From positions 30,839,895-30,903,894 of the forward strand of contig NC_023756.2 of assembly GCF_000499845.2 (NCBI RefSeq): a stretch of 64,000 bases of DNA, given 5' to 3'. The translations under genes and the position numbers were made by a program. Positions 55,110-64,000 of the stretch are shown here, piece after piece (positions within the stretch are counted from its first letter, which is position 1; each line of letters starts with the position of its first letter). Origin of the DNA: Phaseolus vulgaris. Lineage: Eukaryota > Streptophyta > Magnoliopsida > Fabales > Fabaceae. Below the pieces are notes generated by a model. The model was not told where the DNA came from. It saw nothing but the letters and a program-made list of their open reading frames with translations, and did not search any database.

Positions 55110-56456
55110 AGCAGATTGTTTTTACATGAAACAGATTGATTCTTCAGAGCAGTATTGGCACAATTTGAATTTTGCTCACTGTAAAATTGTGATCAACAGA
55201 GAATTAGAACAGAACCAGATCAGTTTAATATTGTGAGGATGAAAGATATAGCTATGCTTAGAGATCAATCAAAATTACACAACACAAGATTTCAAGAAGT
55301 ATGATCCTTTCTCAGGTTTTAATGAATGGTCAGTTTGTTCACAATTCACTTAAGCCATTATATGCAGCAACCTTGTTTATGATCAGAAAACTTTAACAAG
55401 ACAGGAAGAACAGTTTTCACTTAACCCAGAATTAACAGATTCAATTTAAAAAGAACAGATTTAGTTCTTGACAAAATTAAGCAAAAAACCAGAAAAGAGT
55501 GCAGGGATGAGAATGCAAGATACACACGTTTTTATACTGGTTCACTCATACAGAGCTACATCCAGTCTCACCTTACCCCAAGGTGGAATTCACTAAAAAC
55601 AGTGCCAATCACTTACAAACACAGCAGTTCTTGAACACTACAAGAACAACACACACAATGCTGAAAAACCCTATTTCAACACACCTTGCACTCCAAGAAA
55701 CCCTATCAAGGAGTGACTAACACTTACACCTTTACAAAATAGAATAAAGGAAAAATTACACCTGAAAAGAAGATGCAAGAACTCAAAACCAGTAGTTCAA
55801 TTTGCTGCAGAACTGCACCAGCACCTTCACCAAGCTCAAAGGTTTCCTAGAACAAGCACACTTGAAAATCTCTTTGGAAAACCTTTCAAAAACTCTTTCA
55901 ATCCTTCTTCTCACATGGAAGTTGTTTGATCTCTGTCAAAAGCGTAATTCCTCAGCACTTATTCATGTGAGAGAGACATTGTTTATATAGAAAACAGTTT
56001 CTAACTTCTTTTCAAAAAACAGTTGAAAAGCAGTTAAGAAAACAACAGATTCATTTTTGAACTTAACAGATTTATTTTGTGAAAACTGCCAACTCAGCTT
56101 AACAGAAATAACTGTCTGAGTGGTACCTTTGGAGCTCTAACTAACTTGTGAAAAACCTTTCAACTCACCAAGGAATAAACCTGTTCTTTCTCAGTGAAAC
56201 AGATTAAAGTATAACGCACAGGCCAGCTCAGCTTAATTGAAATAACGAACTGAGCTTTCCCTTGGTGTCTTAACAGAAATTTAGAAAAGCCTTTTAACAG
56301 AGAAGAAATAAACAGATTCTTTCTCCATAAAACAGATTTATTTGTGTACTGTTTTAAAACTGTTAAAACCATTTTAAAAAGCTTTTCAAAACTATTTAAC
56401 AAAAGCCTTTTTAACAGGGAAGAAATAAACAGATTCTTTCTCCATAAAACAGATTT
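55110..56456. repeat. Decayed palindrome pairs in the SIRE-like LTR
   Basis: Pairs of CAGATT with the G at 55114/55134, 55438/55458, 56048/56069, 56315/56335 and 56432/56452, spacing 20-21 bp. They look like shortened forms of the CAACCGATTG pairs in the other Copia LTRs. Confidence 0.6.
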
Positions 56457-56520
56457 ATTTGTGTACTGTTTTAAAACTGTTAAAAACATTTTAAAAGGCT
56501 TTTCAAAAACCATTTAACCA
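56288..56520. repeat. 116-bp tandem duplication within the LTR
   Basis: AGCCTTTTAACAG at 56288 recurs as AGCCTTTTTAACAG at 56404. The two units differ by few bases. Confidence 0.85.
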
Positions 56521-56712
56521 CATCATGTGCTTGATCTAGACTTGGTTAGGCATCTAGGATAGGTTACACAGCAAAAGGCAATCATACACACTTACAAGCC
56601 TAATACCAAATGAATCTAAAAACCTATTACAATCTTCAAAGCACTCAAGCCATTTTCTTCATCAAACACACATCAAGCCTTGGTGGGGAAGAAGCTTCCT
56701 CCAGCTTCAACA

Positions 56713-56722
56713 ATCTCCCCCT
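56713..56722 (-). other. Polypurine tract of the SIRE-like element
   Basis: The minus strand reads AGGGGGAGAT next to the TG of the 3' LTR. Confidence 0.75.
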
Positions 56723-57147
56723 GTTTGATGGAGACAAATTCCCTTTGCTTTGCACAGCTTTGAAGAAAGATCAAGACCAAATCTGTACAGAACCATATAC
56801 ACAGAAAACAGGTGTTAAAGCAGAACAACAGATTTAGAAATGATATACCTGCAGATTTAACATCTGAATTATATCAGCAGTCACTGTGAATATCATCTGC
56901 AGAATCTGTACCAGGCTATTCTTAGGCTGTTCTGTACTAGGCTATTCTTCTCCCCCTTTGGATTCATCAAACAGAATGGGAGCACAAAATATCACAGAAA
57001 AAATAATAGCCATACATAACAGTTCAAATAAAACCAATAAACCATAGAGGTTCATTATAAACCACAAAACAACTAAATCCTTCAAACTGTACAGATTAAT
57101 TTCAAATTGCTCAACAACATATAAAAGATAAAGACTTAGAAATAGGA
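56723..57147 (-). other. Spacer between third ORF and polypurine tract
   Basis: No supported ORF. The minus strand holds the 3' untranslated part of the third ORF. Confidence 0.5.
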
Positions 57148-58329
57148 TCACTTGTTGTTGTAATAAAGCTCAGCTAGCTGCACTTGAACTCCTTCAAGTT
57201 GGTCATCCAAGTGTTGAAACCTAGCGTAGGTCATTTCATAGTGTGCTTTCTGCTCATATGTGAGTGTGTCCAGCCTGCTTAGCACTTGTCTTTCAAACAT
57301 AGACAGAGGTTCACCTCTGTATTCAGGTGCCTCATATGCAACCATTGCATTTTGGCTTGTAGCAGCAATATCCTCATGTCCAGCAGAGTGTACTGGTGAT
57401 GCATCCATGTTCTGAACTCCATCAGCATTTTCTTCTTCATTTTCTGGATCAGCAGCTTCATTTTCAGCTCTGTTTGCAGCATTCCTTCTGAATATCCAGC
57501 TATCATCTTCCTTTTGAAATCCCATCTTGAGGAGAGTGGAGTTGTCTATCTCACTTGCTGCCTTAATTGTGTCATTTCTTTCATTTGTAGTGTCAACTTC
57601 AAAGTAATCAATTAGCTTTGACACAAAAATTGCATATGGAAAGCGATAGTCTGGTAACCTTGTGGATTTGAGCATATGCTCCACCATAGTACTTACCCAA
57701 TTTACCTTGAGTTGATTCATGATGCAGTATAGCAAAATCAAGTCCTCTTCATGGAGAGTTGCATGATTACTTCCTCTTGGAGTAAGCTGCCAAGCAATGA
57801 TGTAGGCAAGGAGTCTTGGAATGATTGTGAGATTTCCAGCATGAAATCTAGCCACTGGTTCAGCAGGATTCCTCACACAACTTCTGTAAAACTGCATCTT
57901 GTTGAATCCCTGGATTCCAGCAGTGTTCCCTTTGCTTACCTTCATTCCAGAATATTTGATTCCTCCCACATTGCTCCATATTTCCCTTGTAATCTTTAGC
58001 TTCACACCTTTCACATGGGAGACCAGATTTTTGCCATCTTGAACCAAGTTGCTGTAGAAAACTTTCACCAAATCTGGATATACATTTCCAGTCATCTCTA
58101 GAAAGTTCTTCAGCTTTTGATGCTTGAGCAAGGTTTTTGCTTCAGTCAGATTTTCTTCTCTCAGCCAGGAAAATTCCAGCACTTTGGGTGCATTGACTTG
58201 CTTCCTGCTTGTCTCATGAATGTATCTTGTCATTGCTTCAGAATCTCCAGCAAATCATTTCTCCAGAATGCCTTGGTTGCTGCTGGATTGCTCCTTGGAT
58301 TTCTTCCTTCTGTGTGATGAGGATGCCAT
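57148..58329 (-). pseudogene. Third (env-position) ORF, one nonsense codon
   Basis: Starts at ATG 58329 with a basic Ser-rich N-terminus (MASSSHRRKKSKEQSSS) and has TGA at 58257-58255 where the 338-1469 homologue has an arginine codon (context K.FAGD). The remaining 361 codons are open from ATG 58203 or nearby. Motifs: YIHETSRKQ, YPDLVKVFYSNL, LTPRGSNHATLHEEDL, then an acidic linker and a C-terminal coiled coil (RFQHLDDQLEGVQVQLAEL). It lies after pol, where SIRE-type elements carry an env-like gene, but there is no signal peptide or membrane helix. Similar to the putative plant transposon protein (Transposase_32) family; function unknown. Confidence 0.75.
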
Positions 58330-58892
58330 GCTCAATCTGTTTTTTTCCTGCACCAGTTTATTAACATACAATTCTAGAAGAAAAAACAGCACAAATCATC
58401 ACTCAGAACAGAAACGAAACCTGTGGTGAAGCAAGTGTGAACCTGGACAGCTTATAGCACAAATGAGAAAGTATGAGAGAGAACTGATTTGAGCAAGGTT
58501 TATATAGAGCTTAAATCAGATTTTAGAAATCACCAATTGTAAAAGAAAATCAATTAAATCAGATTTCAGCAATTATGGATTGAAAATAAAATCAATTTGA
58601 TATGCTTCAGATTTTATTCCTGTGGTGTAGCAGATTCAGGTATTGATTTGCACAAGAATATATTGGAACCAGATTTCAATTTGATAAATCAAATCTGTTG
58701 CACTTACACACAATCCAATCAGTTGGGATACCCACAAACTAATTGGCATAGGCCTGCTGGTTAATAACCGTAAAAGCAGTCAACAATAAAGTGAGAGAGA
58801 GAAAAATAAATCTTTCTCTTTCCTAGTCACAGTTGTGATTTCTGAAACAGGGAACGAAACATGTTAAAACATAAAACAACAGATTGAAATTT
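58330..58892 (-). promoter_or_regulatory. Region between pol and third ORF with TATA-like box and splice acceptor
   Basis: On the minus strand a TATATAAA (58506-58499) lies 170 bp before the third ORF's ATG and is followed by CT-rich sequence. A strong acceptor-like TTTTTTCTTCTAG ends at 58374, 44 nt before the ATG. Either could provide a separate mRNA for the third ORF. Confidence 0.4.
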
Positions 58893-61800
58893 TCACTGCA
58901 GAGGACAATTCAAGCTAATTATACCCAATTCATTTAAAAGAAAGTGAAACCTGTCTTTAGCAAGTGGTTTAGTGAATAAATCAGCTAATTGAAATTCAGT
59001 ACCAATGAATTGTATATCACATGTTCCATTAGCTATATGTTCTCTTAAAAAGTGATGTCTAATTTCAATATGTTTAGTTCTAGAATGCATGACAGGATTC
59101 TTAGACAAATTTATGGCACTTGTATTATCACACTTTATAGGTATGTTATTTAACAGAATACCAAAATCACTTAGCTGCTGCCTTAGCCATAAGGTTTGAG
59201 CACAACAACTTCCAGCAGCTATGTATTCTGCTTCTGCTGTGGAGAGAGCAACACAAGCTTGCTTCTTGCAATGCCAAGAGATTAGACTTGATCCAAGCAT
59301 GTGACAAGTCCCACTTGTGCTCTTCCTATCAACTTTGCAACCTGCAAAATCAGAATCTGAAAAACCAATCAAATTCAGAGATACCTTGTTAGGATACCAC
59401 AATCCAACATCCTTAGATCCTTGCAAATATTTCAGAATTCTCTTTGCTGCATTGTAGTGTGATTCCCTTGGATCAGATTGATATCTAGCACATAGACATA
59501 CAGCAAACATAATGTCAGGCCTGCTGGCAGTTAGATATAATAAGGAACCAATTAAACCCCTATATTTCGTTTGATCCACTGATTTTCCTGCAGAATCTTG
59601 ATCCAGCTGACAACTTGTTGAAATAGGAGTGCTGATTGCTTTGCATTGGTTCATATCAAACTTCTTGAGCAGTTCCTTGCAGTATTTTTCTTGGCTTATG
59701 AAAATCCCATCCTTGAGTTGCTTGACTTGTAGACCAAGGAAGAAATTCATTTCTCCTAACATTGACATCTCAAACTCACTTTTCATGGTTTTCACAAAGT
59801 CTTCACACATCTCTTCATTTGTGGATCCAAAGATAATATCATCTACATAGACTTGCACAAGTATGACATCTTCACTTTTCTTCTTTAGAAAGAGAGTTTT
59901 ATCTGAGTTGCCACGGCTATAACCTTGAGACAGCAGAAATTCACTTAGCCTTTCATACCATTGCCTAGGTGCTTGCTTTAATCCATATAAGGCTTTCTTA
60001 AGCATGAACACATGTTCTGGATTCTTGTGATCTTCAAACCCTGGAGGCTGAGATACAAACACCTCTTCATTGATGTAGCCATTTAGAAATGCACTCTTGA
60101 CATCCATTTGAAATAGCTTGAAACCTTGTATGCTGGAAAATGCTAGAAGAAGTCTGACAGCTTCAAGACGTGCTACTGGTGCATAGGTTTCATCAAAATC
60201 AATACCTTCTTCTTGGTTATACCCTATAGCAACCAGTCTTGCTTTATTTCTAGTGATAGCTCCATGTTCATCCATCTTGTTCCTGTACACCCACTTGGTT
60301 CCTATGATGTTCATCTCATGCTTCCTTGGAACCAAGGTCCACACTTCATTGTATTTAAACTGGTTCAGCTCTTCCTGCATTGCTGTTATCCAATTGCTAT
60401 CTTGCAGTGCTTCTTCCAGGCTTTTAGGTTCAATCTGTGACACAAAAGCTACTGTTCTGCAGAAGTTATTAAGTGAATTCCTTGTTGAGACTCCTTTCTC
60501 AATTTTACCAATTACATTGTCAAGAGTGAGATCCCTTGGAGTCTTCCATTCTTTAGGCAGTCCTGCATTCACAGTAGATTCTTTGACAGAATTTGGATTA
60601 GTAGCATCAAGCTCACTAGATTGATTCTGTTGCATAATTGTTCTTAAATCATCCATACCAGGTTCATCCACAACAGATTTGGGCACAGAAAAATCTGTTT
60701 CATCAAACACAACATGTATAGATTCTTCAACAACAAGCAATCTTTTGTTATATACTCTATAAGCATGACCATTTATAGCATAACCAATATGTATTACTTC
60801 ATCTGATTTAGGATCAAACTTCCCCAAATTATCTTTACCATTATTTAAAACAAAGCATTTGCAGCCAAACACCCTAAGATGACTAATGCTAGGCTTCCTA
60901 CCTTTATACAATTCATAGGGAGTTTTCTTAAGAATTGGTCTAATCAATGTTCTGTTAAGCACATAAGAAGCAATATATACAGCATCAGTCCAAAAATATT
61001 TAGGTAAACCAGATTCATTTAGCATAGTCCTAGCTAACTCTTCTAGTGATCTATTCTTTCTTTCAACAACACCATTTTGTTGGGGTGTCCTAGGAGCAGA
61101 ATAACTATGTATGATCCCATATTTTTCACAATATTTATCAAACTTTGCATTTTGAAATTCTCCCCCATGATCACTACGAATCTGTTTTATCCTATTTTCA
61201 TTCTCATTATGCAGAACCTTTGCAAGTTTCTTAAAGGCTTTATATGCATCATTTTTAGAAGCAAGAAACAAAGTCCATGTATATCTTTAAAAGTCATCAA
61301 CAATCACCAAAGCATAGTAATTTCCAGCTAAGCTAGCAGTCCTAGATGGTCCAAACAAGTCCATATGCAAAACATCCAAAGCTTTATTTGAAGAAACCAT
61401 ATCTTTTGATTTAAAAGAAGTTCTAATCTGTTTTCCCTTTACACAGGCATCACAAAATCTGTTATTTTGAAACTTTATGTTTGGTAAACCAGAAACAAGT
61501 TCCTTAGATTTTAGCTTATTCAAGTGATTTGTGTGAATGTGAGCTAGTCTCCTATGCCACAGCCATGACTCATCATTTTTAGATAGCAAACACTCATTTT
61601 CAGAACAGCTCTTTATAATGTCTAGGAGATAAATGTTGTTTACCCTTTTTCCAGTGAACAGCACCTTACCAGAATTTTCATTTGAAATTGTACAAGTATT
61701 TGCTTCGAAATTGACCTTGTATCCCTTGTCACACAGCTGGCTAATGCTTAGAAGACTATGTTTTAGCCCTTCAACATATAGGACATTCTCAATTGTAGTT

Positions 61801-61979
61801 GAGTCTTTAGTACCAACATCTCCTCTTCCAAGAATTTTTCCTCTATTGTTATCTCCATATGTGACATGCCCTTCAGCTTTGAGTTTCAGATTTATGAACT
61901 GAGTCACATCACCAGTCATGTGCTTTGAGCAGCCACTGTCTAGATACCACTGGTTTCTCCTGCTGTTTTTCTGCAACAA
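58893..61979 (-). pseudogene. Copia pol: protease, integrase, RT, RNase H
   Basis: Minus-strand order: protease (WYLDSGCSKHMTGD near 61945), GAG-pre-integrase (LWHRRLAHIHTNHL...CDACVKGKQ), integrase (HMDLFGPSRT, then HGGEFQNAKF and PRTPQQNGVVERKNRSL), RT (WTLVPRKHEMNIIGTKWVYR, VYVDDIIFGSTN) and RNase H (STAEAEYIAAGSCCAQ, LADLFTKPLAKDRF), stopping at 58893. One in-frame TAA at 61289-61287, directly after VIVDDF in the integrase core, separates the first 230 codons from a 792-codon open remainder. The rest is intact to the natural end. Confidence 0.9.
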
Positions 61980-62027
61980 AATAGATTTAGCACATATGGT
62001 ACCCTTTTAGTCTAGGGTCCAGCATGA

Positions 62028-63620
62028 TTAACACCTTTCCTTAGGAAGCCATTTGGCTAAACCTTTAGGAACAAGATATTTCCTAGCCTTACATGTTCTA
62101 GATACATGACCAGATTTCATACAATAAAAACATGTTGCAGTATGCATTGTTTTTGAATTACTAAAAGAGGAAAAACCTGTTTTGGAAGGAACAAAGAAAC
62201 TGGACAGCTTTTTCACATTACCTTTCATTTCAGGATTAAATCCTAAACCATTTTTATTGAAAACAGCATTTTGTGAACCTAATAATGTTTCAAGATTTTC
62301 TCTTCCCTTAGTGAAATTTGAAAGTGTTTTCAACAAATACTCAACCTGTTTTTCCAGCTTTTTGCAATTATCACAAGTTTTAATTGATGCATGCAAACAT
62401 GTCAATTCAAGACTAATTAATTCAGTTTTAGCTTTGTGCAGTTCTTCTTCAAGAGTTTTGACCTTTGGTTCAAGTACCTTATTTACTTTATTCAATCATG
62501 TGAGCCAACCTGTTTGCTTCATCATGAGTTTCCTTAAAGGCTAATAACAATTGATCATAGTTTTCAGAATCAGTGGAGAAATTACTTACTGAGTCAGAGT
62601 TGGATCCCTCATCATTCACCATGAAGCAAAGATTTGCTTTTTCACTTTCAGTTGAAGAATCACTAGATGAGGATACATCATTTTCTTCCCATGAGATATA
62701 TGCTCTTCTACCTTTGCCTTTGTCACTCCTCTTGCTTGCTGATTTTTCTTTACTTTGAATGCTTGGACAGTCAGCTTTCATATGACCTGGTTTACCACAT
62801 CCAAAGCACGTGTAATTGGAAGAATTTGAATCAGTAGGTTGTTTGGAATACCTCTTTCTCTGCTGAGTTCTGGATCACCTTCTTCCTCACTTGTATCATG
62901 TTCTATGGTAGTTTTCAGAGCAATTCCTTTGGCCTTCTTTTCCACTGTTTCTTGTTCTTTCAATCTTTTCAGCTCAATTTCATGTTCTATCAGCTTTCCA
63001 AAAAGTGCAGCAGTGGAAATCTTGGATAAATCTTTGGATTCTGAGATTGCTGTTACCTTAGGCTGCCAGCTCCTATCAAGACATTTTAATACCTTTATGT
63101 TGAGCTCTTCCTTATCAAAGACTTTACCAAGGCCAATGAGGTGATTTACAATATGTGTAAATCGTTTCTGCACATCTACAATACTTTCTTCAGATTGCAT
63201 TCTGAATAGCTCATACTCCTGAATTAGTGAGTGCTTCATTGCCCGTTTCACATCATCAGTTCCTTCATGAGTCACCTCTAGTACATCCCACATCTCCTTT
63301 GCTGAGTTACATTGAGAGACTCTAAAGAACTCATCCATATTCAGTGCAGATGTGATGATATTCTTGGCTAAAGAGTCATATTGGGCCTTTTTCTTCTCAG
63401 TTTCACTCCATTCAGACCAAGGATTCTTTATTGTTTCATCTTTGACAACCTGCATAGGTATAAAAGGTCCACTGACCACTGCATCCCAGATTCCCATGTC
63501 AATAGATTCCATAAAGATCTTCATCCTGATTTTCCAAAAAGCATAGTTAACACCACCAAACATAGGAGGTCTATTAATAGATGCACCTTCAGCAAAAGGC
63601 ATTTTAAACTCAGACATCAT
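62028..63620 (-). pseudogene. Copia gag, frameshifted
   Basis: The likely start is the MMSEFKMPFAEG methionine pair at about 63620. An upstream ATG at 63692 would read through the PBS and is unlikely. The UBN2-type gag domain includes NYAFWKIRMKIFME, DEFFRVSQCNSAKEMWDVLE and MKHSLIQEYELFRMQSEE. A frameshift near 62855 separates it from the first zinc knuckle (CFGCGKPGH-type near 62800), an acidic Ser-rich stretch, a Cys-containing coiled coil and a second knuckle, CFYCMKSGHVSRTC (near 62115). Frame changes recur near 62490. Stops follow at 62028 before protease. Confidence 0.8.
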
Positions 63621-63649
63621 ACACACACTTGAGCAAAATACAAGCCCTA

Positions 63650-63662
63650 GCTCTTGATACCA
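63650..63662 (-). other. Primer-binding site of the SIRE-like element
   Basis: The minus strand reads TGGTATCAAGAGC, the initiator-Met tRNA type with one extra A, two bases from the LTR end. An identical copy is at 54992-55004. Confidence 0.85.
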
Positions 63663-63664
63663 AT

Positions 63665-64000
63665 TGTTGGGTCTATTAGTGTCTAAGTTCAAGAGGGGAG
63701 GGGTGAATTGAGCTTATAAAAATTTTCGCAAGAACACACAATTTTTCAGTATTCCATAGGCAAAAAGAGCAGATTGTTTTTACATGAAACAGATTGATTC
63801 TTCAGAGCAGTATTGGCACAATTTGAATTTTGCTCACTGTAAAATTGTGATCAACAGAGAATTAGAACAGAACCAGATCAGTTTAATATTGTGAGGATGA
63901 AAGATATAGCTATGCTTAGAGATCAATCAAAATTACACAACACAAGATTTCAAGAAGTATGATCCTTTCTCAGGTTTTAATGAATGGTCAGTTTGTTCAC
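63665..64000 (-). repeat. 5' LTR of the SIRE-like element, cut by the window end
   Basis: TGTTGGGTCTATTAG onward, matching 55007-55342 with one difference. About 1.37 kb should continue beyond the window. Confidence 0.9.

Larger units (their letters stand above)
55007..56712 (-). repeat. 3' LTR of the SIRE-like element
   Basis: The plus strand starts TGTTGGGTCTATTAG and ends GCTTCAACA, 1706 bp. The first 336 bp differ from 63665-64000 at one base by eye, so the element is young. A TATATAAA on the minus strand (55989-55982) is a candidate promoter. It contains pairs of AACAGATT spaced 20-21 bp. Confidence 0.9.
52188..64000 (-). mobile_element. Ale/Retrofit-like Copia element inserted in the RLP gene, itself split
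   Basis: The minus strand carries a short 3' LTR (52423-52188), then RNase H and RT (52430-53920) and the end of integrase (to 54478). At 54479 the SIRE-like element interrupts, so gag, most of integrase and the 5' LTR should lie beyond the window. Possible left target copy TGATA at 52183-52187. Lineage is judged from the short LTR and RT text, and is tentative. Confidence 0.7.
54479..64000 (-). mobile_element. SIRE-like Copia element with 1.7-kb LTRs plus a truncated tandem tail
   Basis: On the minus strand: 5' LTR (from beyond 64000 to 63665), PBS, gag, pol, third ORF, polypurine tract, 3' LTR (56712-55007). Then comes a second PBS and gag start (55004-54700) joined to the last 221 bp of another LTR (54699-54479). 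The last 5 bp of host before it are AGGAT (54474-54478). The matching right flank is outside the window. It sits in the integrase region of the Ale-like element. Confidence 0.85.

Noticed and set aside
63621..63692. ATG at 63692 as start of the SIRE-like gag
   Set aside because: It begins inside the LTR and translates the primer-binding site (NWYQELG). The MMSEF methionines just downstream are the plausible start.

Overview
This is nuclear DNA of a flowering plant, most likely a legume of the bean group (Vigna/Phaseolus-like). The legume call rests on remembered resemblance of the repeats and is inference. I see no intact host gene, no rRNA or tRNA gene, and nothing bacterial or organellar. 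Almost every base belongs to LTR retrotransposons, mostly inserted into one another. The one host gene is a broken leucine-rich-repeat receptor-like protein (RLP) pseudogene at 49.4-52.2 kb.

Layout. 1-3.6 kb: a Copia element on the minus strand that lost its pol region but kept gag and a third (env-position) ORF. 3.6-6.4 kb: old unassigned repeat with a plus-strand Athila-like protease fragment. 6.4-26.7 kb: skeleton of an Athila-like Gypsy element on the minus strand (LTR, PBS, gag, protease, env-like ORF; no RT or integrase). Several later insertions cut it: a probable solo LTR (7119-8007), a Copia solo LTR (9258-11608) that itself contains a Tat-like Gypsy solo LTR (9300-10504), a CRM-like solo LTR (11666-12741), a second Copia solo LTR (14943-15912), and a two-LTR Tat-like element (17326-26233). 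Most of these have target-site duplications that can be read directly.

26.7-46.3 kb: a Tekay/Del-like chromovirus on the minus strand, reduced to LTRs plus RNase H, integrase and chromodomain. It is split by a CRM-like Gypsy element (28104-43605, TSD GTTTT). That element is split in its RT domain by a second, very young copy of the same family in the opposite orientation (32529-40277, TSD CTAGA). 46.3-49.4 kb is AT-rich with a LINE-type RNase H scrap. The RLP pseudogene carries a GC-rich 344-bp insertion and is cut by an Ale-like Copia element (from 52188). That element is cut by a large SIRE-like Copia element (54479 to beyond 64000) with 1.7-kb LTRs, gag, pol and a third ORF.

Structures the gene content does not explain. 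(1) Palindromic motifs around CAACCGATTG occur as pairs or triplets at exactly 21 bp centre-to-centre in the Copia LTRs, with decayed pairs at 20-21 bp in the SIRE-like LTR. (2) The Tat-like element carries a tandem series of inverted repeats between its integrase remnant and its antisense ORF. Their arms differ in sequence from unit to unit but stay complementary, which suggests the fold, not the sequence, is maintained.
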